A DNA stretch of 64,000 nucleotides from Buchananella felis (GTDB lineage: Bacteria; Actinomycetota; Actinomycetes; Actinomycetales; Actinomycetaceae), in NCBI RefSeq assembly GCF_041380015.1, contig NZ_CP159978.1, one strand, 5' to 3'. Under the pieces are notes generated by a model that saw nothing but the letters and a program-made list of their open reading frames with translations, did not search any database and had not been told where the DNA came from. The first letter of the stretch is position 1, and each line of letters begins with the position of its first letter. The position numbers were made by a program, and so were the translations under genes. Positions 35,363 through 44,890 of this stretch are shown one piece after another.

Positions 35363-36280
35363 GTGTCATCAGCACAACAGTCCACCGGTTCCCCTCAGGA
35401 TCCCGGTCAGCAGAAGCAGACTGCCTCCTCCCCCCAGTCCCCCGAAGCCCGGGGCCTATGCGTGCCCATGGGGAGCGGATGGACCGCCCTGGACCTGACC
35501 GCGTCGGAGAACGAGCTGGTCAAGCAGGTCGAGGACCTCTCTTCCATCCACTTCCCCGAGAGCCAGCGCGCCCGCACCTGGCTGGGCGAGATCGCCGAGC
35601 AGGTTGCGCTCAACGACGGGCGCTCCCTGGCCTTCCTCTTCGCCTGCGCCGACACCCCGCAGGGCCTGCCCGCAGGAATCCCGATCTCCGCCGCCAGCTT
35701 CTGGCACTACCTGTCCACCCCGAACCGGCCCATCACCCTGCCCGTGGTCGCCCGCTCCATCAGGGCCGCCGCCCTCCCGGGCGACGAGTTCGAGCAGCTG
35801 CGCCTGGCGGGCGTGTGCGCCTTCCGGCGCGTGCGCATCGCCTCCGGCCAGGCCGAGGAGGACGGCGAGTCCACCCCCGTCCTGTGCGTCGACTACTGGA
35901 TCGCCGCGCCCGGCGACCGCGCGATCGTGCACATCGCCTTCTCCACCCCGTGGACGCAGTTCGCCAAGGAACTCGTGGACTACTCCCACGACGCCCTCAA
36001 CCGGGCGCAGTGGAGCTTCTACCACGACAACGACTTCTCAGTCACCGACCTGCCCTGCCCGGCCCCCATCGACGAGGACGCCCTGCTGGCCCTAGAGACC
36101 ACCAGCGACGACGACCTGGACCAGGTCACCCTGGCCCCGACCGAGGAAGACAGCCTGGACCCGTGGTGGGCCAACCTCAGCACCCAAATGTCGTACATCG
36201 TCACCCTGGTCTCCGAGTGGGCCCAGACCCAGTCCGGCGTCCTGCTCACCAACGCCAACCCGGAACACGCCCACCGCTAG
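35363..36280 (+). CDS. Conserved-looking hypothetical protein
   Basis: A 305-residue protein that I do not recognise. The first 30 residues are Gln/Ser/Pro-rich. The middle (about 35-225) looks like a folded alpha/beta domain with no membrane segment; visible stretches include LCVDYWIAAPGDRAIVHIAF and STPWTQFAKELVDYSHDAL. The C-terminus is acidic (DEDALLALETTSDDDLDQ). It is cytoplasmic by composition. It lies 71 bp upstream of the kinase-like/flippase gene on the same strand and may be co-transcribed with it. The ATG codons inside the first 35 residues (for example before GSGWTALDL) are possible alternative starts. A GAAAGG site stands before 35363. Confidence 0.6.
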   Translation: MSSAQQSTGSPQDPGQQKQTASSPQSPEARGLCVPMGSGWTALDLTASENELVKQVEDLSSIHFPESQRARTWLGEIAEQVALNDGRSLAFLFACADTPQGLPAGIPISAASFWHYLSTPNRPITLPVVARSIRAAALPGDEFEQLRLAGVCAFRRVRIASGQAEEDGESTPVLCVDYWIAAPGDRAIVHIAFSTPWTQFAKELVDYSHDALNRAQWSFYHDNDFSVTDLPCPAPIDEDALLALETTSDDDLDQVTLAPTEEDSLDPWWANLSTQMSYIVTLVSEWAQTQSGVLLTNANPEHAHR

Positions 36281-36351
36281 AGGCACCGATTTGGGGCCGC
36301 ACGGCCCCGCCGCAGTTCCGCGCGCCCGCATAGCTTCGTAGACTCGCCCCC

Positions 36352-39186
36352 ATGACTAAGGAACCGCAGGAAAAGCAGCCACAGCCAACTGCCGAACCTG
36401 CGCAGTCCACGCACGCGCCGGAACAAGGGGGGCAGGCGGAGGCAACGTCGTCCACCAAGAGGCGCTGGTGGCAGGCCGGCGACCTCTCCGAAGCCATGTC
36501 CATGGCCCAAGAAGAGGAAATCGACCCCCGCCAGGCCGCCGGCCGCCAAGCCGTGGAGGCCGGCACCGCGCGGCGTGCCCAACTCAGCGCCACCGACTTC
36601 GGGCACAGCCCCTCCGTCAACTGCCTGGTGATCGACGTCCCCGAGCACCGCACCCGCAAGGTCACCGACCTGGTCTCCATGGTCCTCAACCTGCTGGGGC
36701 TCCTGGCCGTGCTCCTCCTGTCCGTCGTCGCCAGCAACGTCACCCACGGCGTCACCCTCGACGTGCAAAACGCCGTCACCACCGCCATGCGCCAGGTACT
36801 GCTGGTGCCCGTCAACGTGGTGGAAAGCATCCTCACCTTCTTCGCCCCCATGCTGGTGCTGGCCGAGCTCCTGCTACGCCGCCGCTACCAGGAGACCGCC
36901 ACCGCCCTCGTGTGCGCCGTGCTCGCGGCGGCCACCGGCCTCGGCGTCTCCTACCTGCTGTCCAACTGGGCCCCCGAGGCCCTGGTGAGCGGCCTGACCA
37001 TCACCAACGACGGCGTGGCCGTGGCCTCCATCAACATGGCCCTGGCCGCCATCACTGCGCTCCTGGCCGGCGTCGGCAACCGCGACCGCCTCCCCTCCGT
37101 GCGCTGGAGCTGGTACCTACTCGGCCTCGTCATGGCCTTGTCCGTGGTGCGCGGCGCACTCACCCTGCCCGGCGCGATCATCACCATCCTGCTGGGCCGC
37201 GCAGTCGGCCACGCCGTGCGCTACATCCACGGCGTCGAGCCCTCCCGCGCCACCGACGCCAAGCTCGTGGCCGCAGTACGCCGCGCCGGCATCCCCGCCA
37301 ACCAGCTCATCCGCCTAGGCGTGGCCAACCCCGCCAGCGCCGAGGCCGTCCTCGTCACCACCGAGACCAGCCTGGGCGCAGCCGAGGTCCGCTCGCGCGA
37401 ATTCGCCACCAGCGCCACCGCGAGCGCCGAACGCGACCTGATCGGCTTCGGCGTGGCCCCCGCCCCGCTCATCGACGTGCCCGCGATGCTCGCCGACGTC
37501 GAGACCGGCGTGGTGCCTCGCCTCCACGTGCCCGCCTCCCGCATCTACGCCGCCCTGGACGACTCCGGGCAGCGCACCGACGTGGTGGTGCTGGACGACG
37601 ACCGCGAGGTCATCTCCATCCTCTCCCACCTGTGGGACCGCCTGCGCCTCCAAGGCCTGCGCACCACCCCGGCCGTCACCCTCACCACCACCGCCAACCA
37701 CGCCCTGCTCATGACCCAGCAGGCCAAGGCCGCCGGGATCAACACCCATACCTTCACCGGCGTGACCGGCGTGGAGGACTCACTGGTGCTCACCGCCCAG
37801 CACCCCCCGCAGCTCCTGCCCCTCTTCGCGCTCGCCGCCCTCCCCGAGCCCATCTCGCCGGAGGACGCGGCCCGCCGCGTCTGGGAATCCGTGCGCCGCG
37901 CCCACAACGCCGGCCTCTCCCACCGCTCCCTGGACGAGAACACCGTGTGGCTGGACCAGGACGGGCAGGTGTGGATCACCGACTGGGACAACGGCGAGGT
38001 CGCCACCAACGACCTGGCCCGCCGCATCGACCTGGCCCAGACCCTGGCGCTGCTCACCGCCCAATACGGCGCCGAGGTTGCCCTGCAGACCGCCGCCGAG
38101 TACATCAGCGAGCAGCAGCTGGCCACCCTGGCGCCCGTCATGCAGCGACTGACCATGCCCCGCAGCACGCTCGCCGCCGTCGGCAAGGACGGCATGCAGC
38201 TGCTGCGAGACGTCCTGGTCAGCCTCATGCCCGAGGGCGAGGCCGCCGCACCGCCAGTGCAGGTCGCCCGCTTCTCCGTGCGCAACCTGGTGATGATCGT
38301 CTTCGTCGTCTTCCTGGTCTGGGGCGTGCTGGGATCCATGAACTTCTCAGAGATCGCCACCGCCATGGGCACCGCCAACCCGTGGTACCTGGCCGCCGCG
38401 TTCGGCATGGGCCTCTTCTACTTCCTGGGCGGCGCCCTAGCCCTGCAGTCCTTCGCGCTCAAGGCCTTCCGGCTGTGGGACGCCATCGTGGTGCAGGCCG
38501 CCTCCACCATCGTCTCCCTGGTGGCGCCCGCCGGCATGGGCCACGTGGCCGTCAACCTGCGCTTCGTGCTCACCCGCGGCGAGACCATGCCCCAGGCCCT
38601 GGCCACCGTGGCCCTCTGGCAGACCTCCCAGGTCACCGTCACCCTGGTCTTCCTGGCGATCCTGAGCCTGTTCTCCGGGGACTTCATAGACTTCTCCCTG
38701 CCCAGCTCCACCGTCATCTACGCCACCGCCGGCGCGCTGGTGCTGATCGGCCTGCTGCTCCTGCTCAAGCCCGTACGCGCCTGGCTGTGGAAGATCACCG
38801 GGCCCACCCTGAAGCAGATCTGGCCCCGCCTGGTGTGGATGGCCGGCAACCCGCTGCGCCTGGCCCGCGGCGTGAGCGGCAACCTGCTGCTCACCCTGGC
38901 CTTCGTGCTCACCCTGGACCTGGTGCTGCTCGCCTTCGACCAGCACATCCCGCTGGCCACCGTGGCCATCACCTTCCTGGCCTCCAACGCCGTGGGCTCC
39001 CTCATCCCCGCCCCCGGCGGCATCGGGCCCGTGGAGGCCGCCCTCACCGGTGGACTCTCCCTGGCCGGCGTGCCCGCCGGCGCCGCCTTCTCCGTGGCGC
39101 TGGTCTTCCGCCTCATGACCATGTGGGCGCCGTGCATCGTCGGCTGGTTCGCCCTCAAAAGCGCCGAGCGGCGCGGGCTCATCTAG
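36352..39186 (+). CDS. Membrane protein with kinase-like domain and LPG-synthase-type flippase domain
   Basis: A 944-residue protein with three parts. After a 100-residue polar head there are about five transmembrane helices (110-310). A cytoplasmic region (about 320-610) carries a kinase-fold catalytic loop, HRSLDENTVWLDQDGQVW (near 524) followed by ITDWDNGE, equivalent to the HxDxxxxN and DxD of aminoglycoside/RIO-type kinases. The C-terminal eight-helix region (about 640-935) is of the lysylphosphatidylglycerol-synthase membrane type, with VSLVAPAGMGHVAVNLRF and LIPAPGGIGPVEAALTGGL. No C-terminal aminoacyl-transferase GNAT domain is present, so it should not make lysyl-PG by itself. It may flip a lipid or glycolipid under kinase control. 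Related fusions exist in actinobacteria, but their substrate is not known to me. Confidence 0.75.
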   Translation: MTKEPQEKQPQPTAEPAQSTHAPEQGGQAEATSSTKRRWWQAGDLSEAMSMAQEEEIDPRQAAGRQAVEAGTARRAQLSATDFGHSPSVNCLVIDVPEHRTRKVTDLVSMVLNLLGLLAVLLLSVVASNVTHGVTLDVQNAVTTAMRQVLLVPVNVVESILTFFAPMLVLAELLLRRRYQETATALVCAVLAAATGLGVSYLLSNWAPEALVSGLTITNDGVAVASINMALAAITALLAGVGNRDRLPSVRWSWYLLGLVMALSVVRGALTLPGAIITILLGRAVGHAVRYIHGVEPSRATDAKLVAAVRRAGIPANQLIRLGVANPASAEAVLVTTETSLGAAEVRSREFATSATASAERDLIGFGVAPAPLIDVPAMLADVETGVVPRLHVPASRIYAALDDSGQRTDVVVLDDDREVISILSHLWDRLRLQGLRTTPAVTLTTTANHALLMTQQAKAAGINTHTFTGVTGVEDSLVLTAQHPPQLLPLFALAALPEPISPEDAARRVWESVRRAHNAGLSHRSLDENTVWLDQDGQVWITDWDNGEVATNDLARRIDLAQTLALLTAQYGAEVALQTAAEYISEQQLATLAPVMQRLTMPRSTLAAVGKDGMQLLRDVLVSLMPEGEAAAPPVQVARFSVRNLVMIVFVVFLVWGVLGSMNFSEIATAMGTANPWYLAAAFGMGLFYFLGGALALQSFALKAFRLWDAIVVQAASTIVSLVAPAGMGHVAVNLRFVLTRGETMPQALATVALWQTSQVTVTLVFLAILSLFSGDFIDFSLPSSTVIYATAGALVLIGLLLLLKPVRAWLWKITGPTLKQIWPRLVWMAGNPLRLARGVSGNLLLTLAFVLTLDLVLLAFDQHIPLATVAITFLASNAVGSLIPAPGGIGPVEAALTGGLSLAGVPAGAAFSVALVFRLMTMWAPCIVGWFALKSAERRGLI

Positions 39187-39288
39187 GCACTGGCGGCGGC
39201 CCCAAGGGGCGCCGGGCTCCCGAACGCGGGCTCATCTTGGCACTGCCGGCGCGGGCCGGCGCGCGGCGGGCTGATGCGGCACCAAAAA

Positions 39289-39334
39289 GGGGCGGGTGGG
39301 GAGAACCGCTTGGTTCGTTCTCCCCACCCGCCCC
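39289..39334 (-). terminator. Rho-independent terminator of the choice-of-anchor-M gene
   Basis: A perfect 18-bp stem GGGGCGGGTGGGGAGAAC / GTTCTCCCCACCCGCCCC is followed on the minus strand by TTTTT. It lies 17 bp beyond the stop codon. Confidence 0.9.
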
Positions 39335-39350
39335 GGGTAGCTGGGCTTGC

Positions 39351-42300
39351 TCAGCGCATCAGCTTGTTCAGCTCGGCCAGCACCACGCCGCTCACGGAAC
39401 GCTCACCGCCGGTGATGATGACGCTGGCGGGCTTGCCCAGGTGGGCCAGGACCGTCCGGCTGGGGGCGGGCAGTAGGCCCGCCTTGGTCAGCACCAGGAC
39501 GCCGTTGCTGTTGGCGGCCAGGGCGCCGCCGCCCAGGGCGTCGGCGAAGACCTCACCGGAGGCGACCACAACGGTGGCGCCCTGCGGGGCGAACTGCTTG
39601 GCCAGCGCTGCGGCGGTCTCGTAGCGGTCCGGGCCCACGAACTTATGCGCCACCGGGAGCTTGGCCGCCGCGACTGCCGCCGAGGCGCCCGCGCCCACCA
39701 CGGAGATCTCCAGCCCGGACTTGGTCAGGAAGTCGGCCACCTGGGCCGGCAGCTTGGCGCCGGCGGACAGGACGGTGACTGACTTGGCCGGGCCGGAGAT
39801 GCTGCCCGCCGCCAGGGCGTCGGGGTAGTTGGTGCCGGTGGCAACCAGGACTCGCCCGATGGCCGGGTCGATCTGCTTGGCGCGCTTGGCGACCTCGAGG
39901 GAGGTGCTGTAGCGGTCGGTGCCGGCCACGCGCTCCACCTCGATCTTGGCGGCGGTGAGCTGGGCGGCCACGGCGGCGGGAACGGCGTTCAGGCCGCCCA
40001 CCACGTAGACCTTCTTCACCCCGCGCTCGGTCAGGGCGGTGACCACCTTCGCCTCCAACTGGCCGGCGGAGGTGAGGTAGAGCGGTGCCTTCAGGGCCCG
40101 CGCCAGCGGGGCGGCGGCCAGCGCGTCGGGCCAGTTGCGCCCCGTGGAGAGCACGGCGGCGTCCGAGGCCACCGGCATCTCCTTGGCGACCGCGAGCGCG
40201 GTATCTACGCGGTTAGCGCCCGCCAATCGCTTGACGGAGGTAGTGGGAGCGGGCGAAACGGACGGCGTGACGGACACGCTCGCAGACGGCGTGACGGACA
40301 CGCTCGCAGACGGCGTGACGGACGCACTCGGGGCCGGCTCCTGCGTCTCCTGTGCGCGGTCCTTGACCACGAACACGATCTGGGAGATCGGGGTGGACAG
40401 CGCCGCACCCTCCTTGGTGGTGAGGCGGTAGCGCAGGTTGACCTTGTACTCGCCGGGCTGAGAGAAGGCCCATGCGGGGTGGGCGTGCACGGCGCCGTCG
40501 ATCTCGAGGGTGGTGGGGTTGCCGGCGCGGTTGCCGAGCAGCACGCTCACCTGGCGCTCAACGGCGTCGAAGGTGTAGAGCGCGACCTCGCCGGGGCCCT
40601 CCACGGAGACCAGGTCCAGGAAGGTGGCGCGGTTGTACTTGGAGTAGGTCAGGTGGTCGGTGGAGTAGCCGGGCCACGGCATTCCCGCCTTTTGCACCTG
40701 CGGTAGGTGCCAGCCCAGGCTGCCGTCGGCCGGCAGAATCTGCTCCCACCCCTCGCCGGAGGGGGCACGCTTCAGCTTGGCCGCTGCCGGCACCACGATG
40801 GCGACGTGGCAGGCCGACCGCAGCACCGAAGCACGGCTGGCGGTGCGGGAATCGTCCTTCACGCGCAGGGCGATCGAGTCTGCCTCTTCCACTGCAGCCA
40901 GGTCCAGGTGCCCGGACTCGACGGCGATGCGCCCCTTATACGTCTCGAACTCCATGCCCTGGTCCACCTGCGGCTGGCCAGCGGGGCACTGCTCTTCTGC
41001 CTGCGGGCTGCCTTGGGAGGCACTCACGCTGGGCGCCGGGCTGGCGCTTGTGCCCTGGGACGGGGACGACGTTGCCGATGCGCTCGGTTCTACAGTCGCA
41101 CCTGCCGAAGCTGAGGCCGACGGCGCGGGATCCGCAGAGGCCGAGGCGCTCACACTCGCCGACGCGCTCACGCTGGGCGCGGCGGTGACGTCGGCGCTGG
41201 CAGACGGTTGCGGCTGGGTTTCCTCAGAGCGCGGGATCCGCATGGTAGCGGTGACGGTTTGGGCCGGATCGTAGGAGGCGACCACCTCTGCGGTTGCGCG
41301 CTGCAGGTTTGTCACCAGCGGGTGGGGGACAAAGCGCAGTTGCAGGTAGTAGCCGTTGTAGTAGTAGTCGGCTCCGCTCAGCGCGAGCTCGTACTCGGTG
41401 GGTCCGCCGGCCACAAATCGCAAGGTGGCCTCCGGCGACTTGTCGGCCTTGTCGGCAAAGAGCGCCAACTCGGTAATGCCTGCGGCGGCAGCGTCGTCCC
41501 ACTTGAACTTGGCAACCAGGGTGTCCTTGGGGCCGGAGGAAACCTCCACGGCCACGTTGGGGTCCTTGTCAGCCCGCACTTCGGTCGCGGCGAAGACATT
41601 GGTGGGGGCGGGCGTGCGCGGGGCGAGTTCTGGCGCGTTCTGGCTGGTGGTAGCGCTCTGGCCGCCGTGCCGGTAGGTCACCGGGGCGGAGGTGAAAAGG
41701 ACCTGCCCATCGGCCCCCTTCACCTGGACCTGAATCTGGTTTTGGGCACTGCCCAGGAGCTCGGCAAACTCGGCCACACCGCCGCTGAGGGCAACGTCGG
41801 CAAGCTTGTAGCCGTTAAGCAGGAAGGTGGCCGTGCCTGCAACGTCGGCGCCCATGTCTACGCGCAGGCGGTCCAGCAGAGGCACAACGGAGGCATCCGG
41901 CTCCCTCGCGCCCGTTGCCGCACCTACGGTCAGGGTGGGGGTAGAGGCCTCGGCTGTGGCTGAGGTGGAGGTGACCGTGGCACCGGGGCGGGCACCACCC
42001 ACCTGCCAGCGCAGCACCCGCTCGGGACTGGTTAGGAGGGTGCCGTCAGTCTTGCGGGCGGTGACGCGATAGGTCATCTCGTAGCGGCCCGGCGCAGAAA
42101 ACATCGTGTAGTTGTGCGTGTGGCTGCCCGGAGAGAGGAAGTAGCTGCGGTAAGCCGGGTCCGTGGAGGACAACAAGCGGGTGGCCTGTCCAGCCGATTC
42201 TTCGTCGTCCCCAGCAAACCAGTTGAGCAGCTCTACCCGGCCGGGCCCATCCACGCTAACCAGGTCCAGAGAGAAGGTCGCGTTTCTAAACTCCTCGGTC

Positions 42301-42782
42301 GGGATGTTGGTGTCCGCCCCGAAGCCGGACCAGATAGCAATCTTGGCGACTTCCGAGTTGAAGTGGGCCATGTACCAGGTCTCGCCCTCGCTGCCCAGGA
42401 AGGCGAGCTCTGGGGCATCGGCCGGGATCGTGAAGGCGTACTTTTGCACCCCTCGCCGGTAGCTCTTGCCCAGGTGGTTGATGGTGGTGTCCACCCGCTC
42501 CTTGGTGGTGGCACTCAAGTCTGCGTAGAGCTCAAAGTTGCCGTTTTCAAAGTAGGTCTTTGGGCTGTCCACGTGGCCGATCGGGGCCACCGTGAGCCCG
42601 GAGTCGTCCGGCAGCGCGTTGGTGGCCGGCTGCGGGGCGGCGGGGGCGGGAACGGGTGCGGTGGCGGCGAGCGCATCGGCGGGCAGGAGGATTCCTGCCG
42701 CCGTCAGGGCGATGGCGGCTGCCAGGGCGCCCAGGCGCCCAGCGCGCGCGCCGCGCGTGGTGGCGAGGGTGGAGTTGGTCAT
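39351..42782 (-). CDS. Choice-of-anchor-M surface protein with CWB2 cell-wall repeats
   Basis: A 1143-residue secreted surface protein. A signal peptide (about 1-38) is followed by two copies of the actinobacterial choice-of-anchor-M domain, recognisable by LSPGSHTHNYTMFSAPGRYE in the first and AVHAHPAWAFSQPGEYKVN in the second. An Ig-like part and a Ser/Ala/Pro linker lie between them. Short TPSASVSV repeats lead into three CWB2 repeats (from RLAGANRVDTA to the C-terminus) that should hold it on the cell wall. Proteins with this domain are usually encoded with metal ABC transporters, and their histidine-rich GSHTHFNW-type motif suggests metal capture. The Zur-like site 42 bp upstream supports zinc-starvation control. 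The start ATG at 42782 has AAAGAG upstream. No transporter genes adjoin it here, which is atypical. Confidence 0.85.
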   Translation of the reverse strand: MTNSTLATTRGARAGRLGALAAAIALTAAGILLPADALAATAPVPAPAAPQPATNALPDDSGLTVAPIGHVDSPKTYFENGNFELYADLSATTKERVDTTINHLGKSYRRGVQKYAFTIPADAPELAFLGSEGETWYMAHFNSEVAKIAIWSGFGADTNIPTEEFRNATFSLDLVSVDGPGRVELLNWFAGDDEESAGQATRLLSSTDPAYRSYFLSPGSHTHNYTMFSAPGRYEMTYRVTARKTDGTLLTSPERVLRWQVGGARPGATVTSTSATAEASTPTLTVGAATGAREPDASVVPLLDRLRVDMGADVAGTATFLLNGYKLADVALSGGVAEFAELLGSAQNQIQVQVKGADGQVLFTSAPVTYRHGGQSATTSQNAPELAPRTPAPTNVFAATEVRADKDPNVAVEVSSGPKDTLVAKFKWDDAAAAGITELALFADKADKSPEATLRFVAGGPTEYELALSGADYYYNGYYLQLRFVPHPLVTNLQRATAEVVASYDPAQTVTATMRIPRSEETQPQPSASADVTAAPSVSASASVSASASADPAPSASASAGATVEPSASATSSPSQGTSASPAPSVSASQGSPQAEEQCPAGQPQVDQGMEFETYKGRIAVESGHLDLAAVEEADSIALRVKDDSRTASRASVLRSACHVAIVVPAAAKLKRAPSGEGWEQILPADGSLGWHLPQVQKAGMPWPGYSTDHLTYSKYNRATFLDLVSVEGPGEVALYTFDAVERQVSVLLGNRAGNPTTLEIDGAVHAHPAWAFSQPGEYKVNLRYRLTTKEGAALSTPISQIVFVVKDRAQETQEPAPSASVTPSASVSVTPSASVSVTPSVSPAPTTSVKRLAGANRVDTALAVAKEMPVASDAAVLSTGRNWPDALAAAPLARALKAPLYLTSAGQLEAKVVTALTERGVKKVYVVGGLNAVPAAVAAQLTAAKIEVERVAGTDRYSTSLEVAKRAKQIDPAIGRVLVATGTNYPDALAAGSISGPAKSVTVLSAGAKLPAQVADFLTKSGLEISVVGAGASAAVAAAKLPVAHKFVGPDRYETAAALAKQFAPQGATVVVASGEVFADALGGGALAANSNGVLVLTKAGLLPAPSRTVLAHLGKPASVIITGGERSVSGVVLAELNKLMR

Positions 42783-42823
42783 CAGTCTCTTTCTAAGACA
42801 GGCCTACACAAGTGACCTCGAAA

Positions 42824-42838
42824 TGATAACCATTCGCA
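42824..42838 (-). promoter_or_regulatory. Zur-box-like palindrome upstream of the choice-of-anchor-M gene
   Basis: TGATAACCATTCGCA fits the actinobacterial Zur pattern TGNNAANNNTTNNCA exactly at the fixed positions. It lies 42 bp upstream of the start codon, where a repressor would overlap the promoter. Confidence 0.55.
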
Positions 42839-42977
42839 CTAAGGATGGGTGGGAGCGCCCCTGTCGGCTAGCGCACATGGCCACGCCCGCAGCGGCACCC
42901 CATGACCGTGCCCGCCACTAAGACCGGCCGCACGTAGCGAAGGCCGCAACGGCAACGTCGTCCCCCAGCGAGAACTC

Positions 42978-44312
<1,335 letters not shown>

Positions 44313-44890
44313 TGCGCCCTCCCGTCCGTTGCTGGCCTCGCGCGAAGCTACCGCCTCCCTTCCGCACCCGCAAATTGCCTGTGGATAACGTGTGGACGAC
44401 GTGCCGGGAAACCGCGCCGCCCCTGTGGGCAACGTGGGGATTGGACGACGCTGCCGCCGCCTGCCACCCCGCATTTGCGGCGGATTTGCGCGGATTTCAA
44501 TTCACACCCTCCGCCACCTTCCACATGGTGAGACGGTGGCGGGATGGGGCGTTTCTATCCACAACCCTCCACCCGAAGTTGAGGAAACTCCCGCCGGTGG
44601 GCGCGCCGTGCGCATTGCTCACTCGTTTCGCTCAAGCCGGACACGCGCCCCCACGGGCCCCGCCGCTGGGGGCTGTGGATGAAGCGCTCCCCCGCTTCCC
44701 CACCTTCCACAGAGAACTTCCAGCATGTTTCCAGGGATCGGCGAAGCATTTTCCCCAACAGATACACACATGCTGTGGATAAACCTGTGCATTCCCGCTC
44801 CGGCGACACGCCCGACCCCTGCGCGCACTCTCAAGTACAGCTTTATACAGGCGCACGCATAGGCTGGGGGCACCCGACGCAAGGAAGTCC
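44313..44890. other. Divergent intergenic region dnaB / MATE transporter
   Basis: These 578 bp hold no supported gene. They are rich in TGTGGA words and contain four DnaA-box-like sites (44380-44782). Both neighbouring promoters should lie here. Short frames crossing the region lack any recognisable feature. Confidence 0.6.
44380..44782. promoter_or_regulatory. Cluster of DnaA-box-like sites upstream of dnaB
   Basis: TGTGGATAA, the complement of the DnaA box TTATCCACA, occurs exactly at 44380-44388 and 44774-44782. One-mismatch versions are CTATCCACA at 44555-44563 and TGTGGATGA at 44674-44682. They suggest DnaA control of dnaB or DnaA titration. With no AT-rich unwinding region or dnaA/dnaN nearby, this is not taken as oriC. 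Confidence 0.55.

Noticed and set aside
36468..39476. Arg/Pro/His-rich frame overlapping the kinase-like/flippase gene
   Set aside because: Out-of-frame shadow in high-GC DNA; the other frame has helices and motifs.
44313..44890. Chromosomal origin of replication
   Set aside because: Only four DnaA-box-like sites, no AT-rich unwinding region and no dnaA or dnaN beside it; better explained as dnaB regulation.
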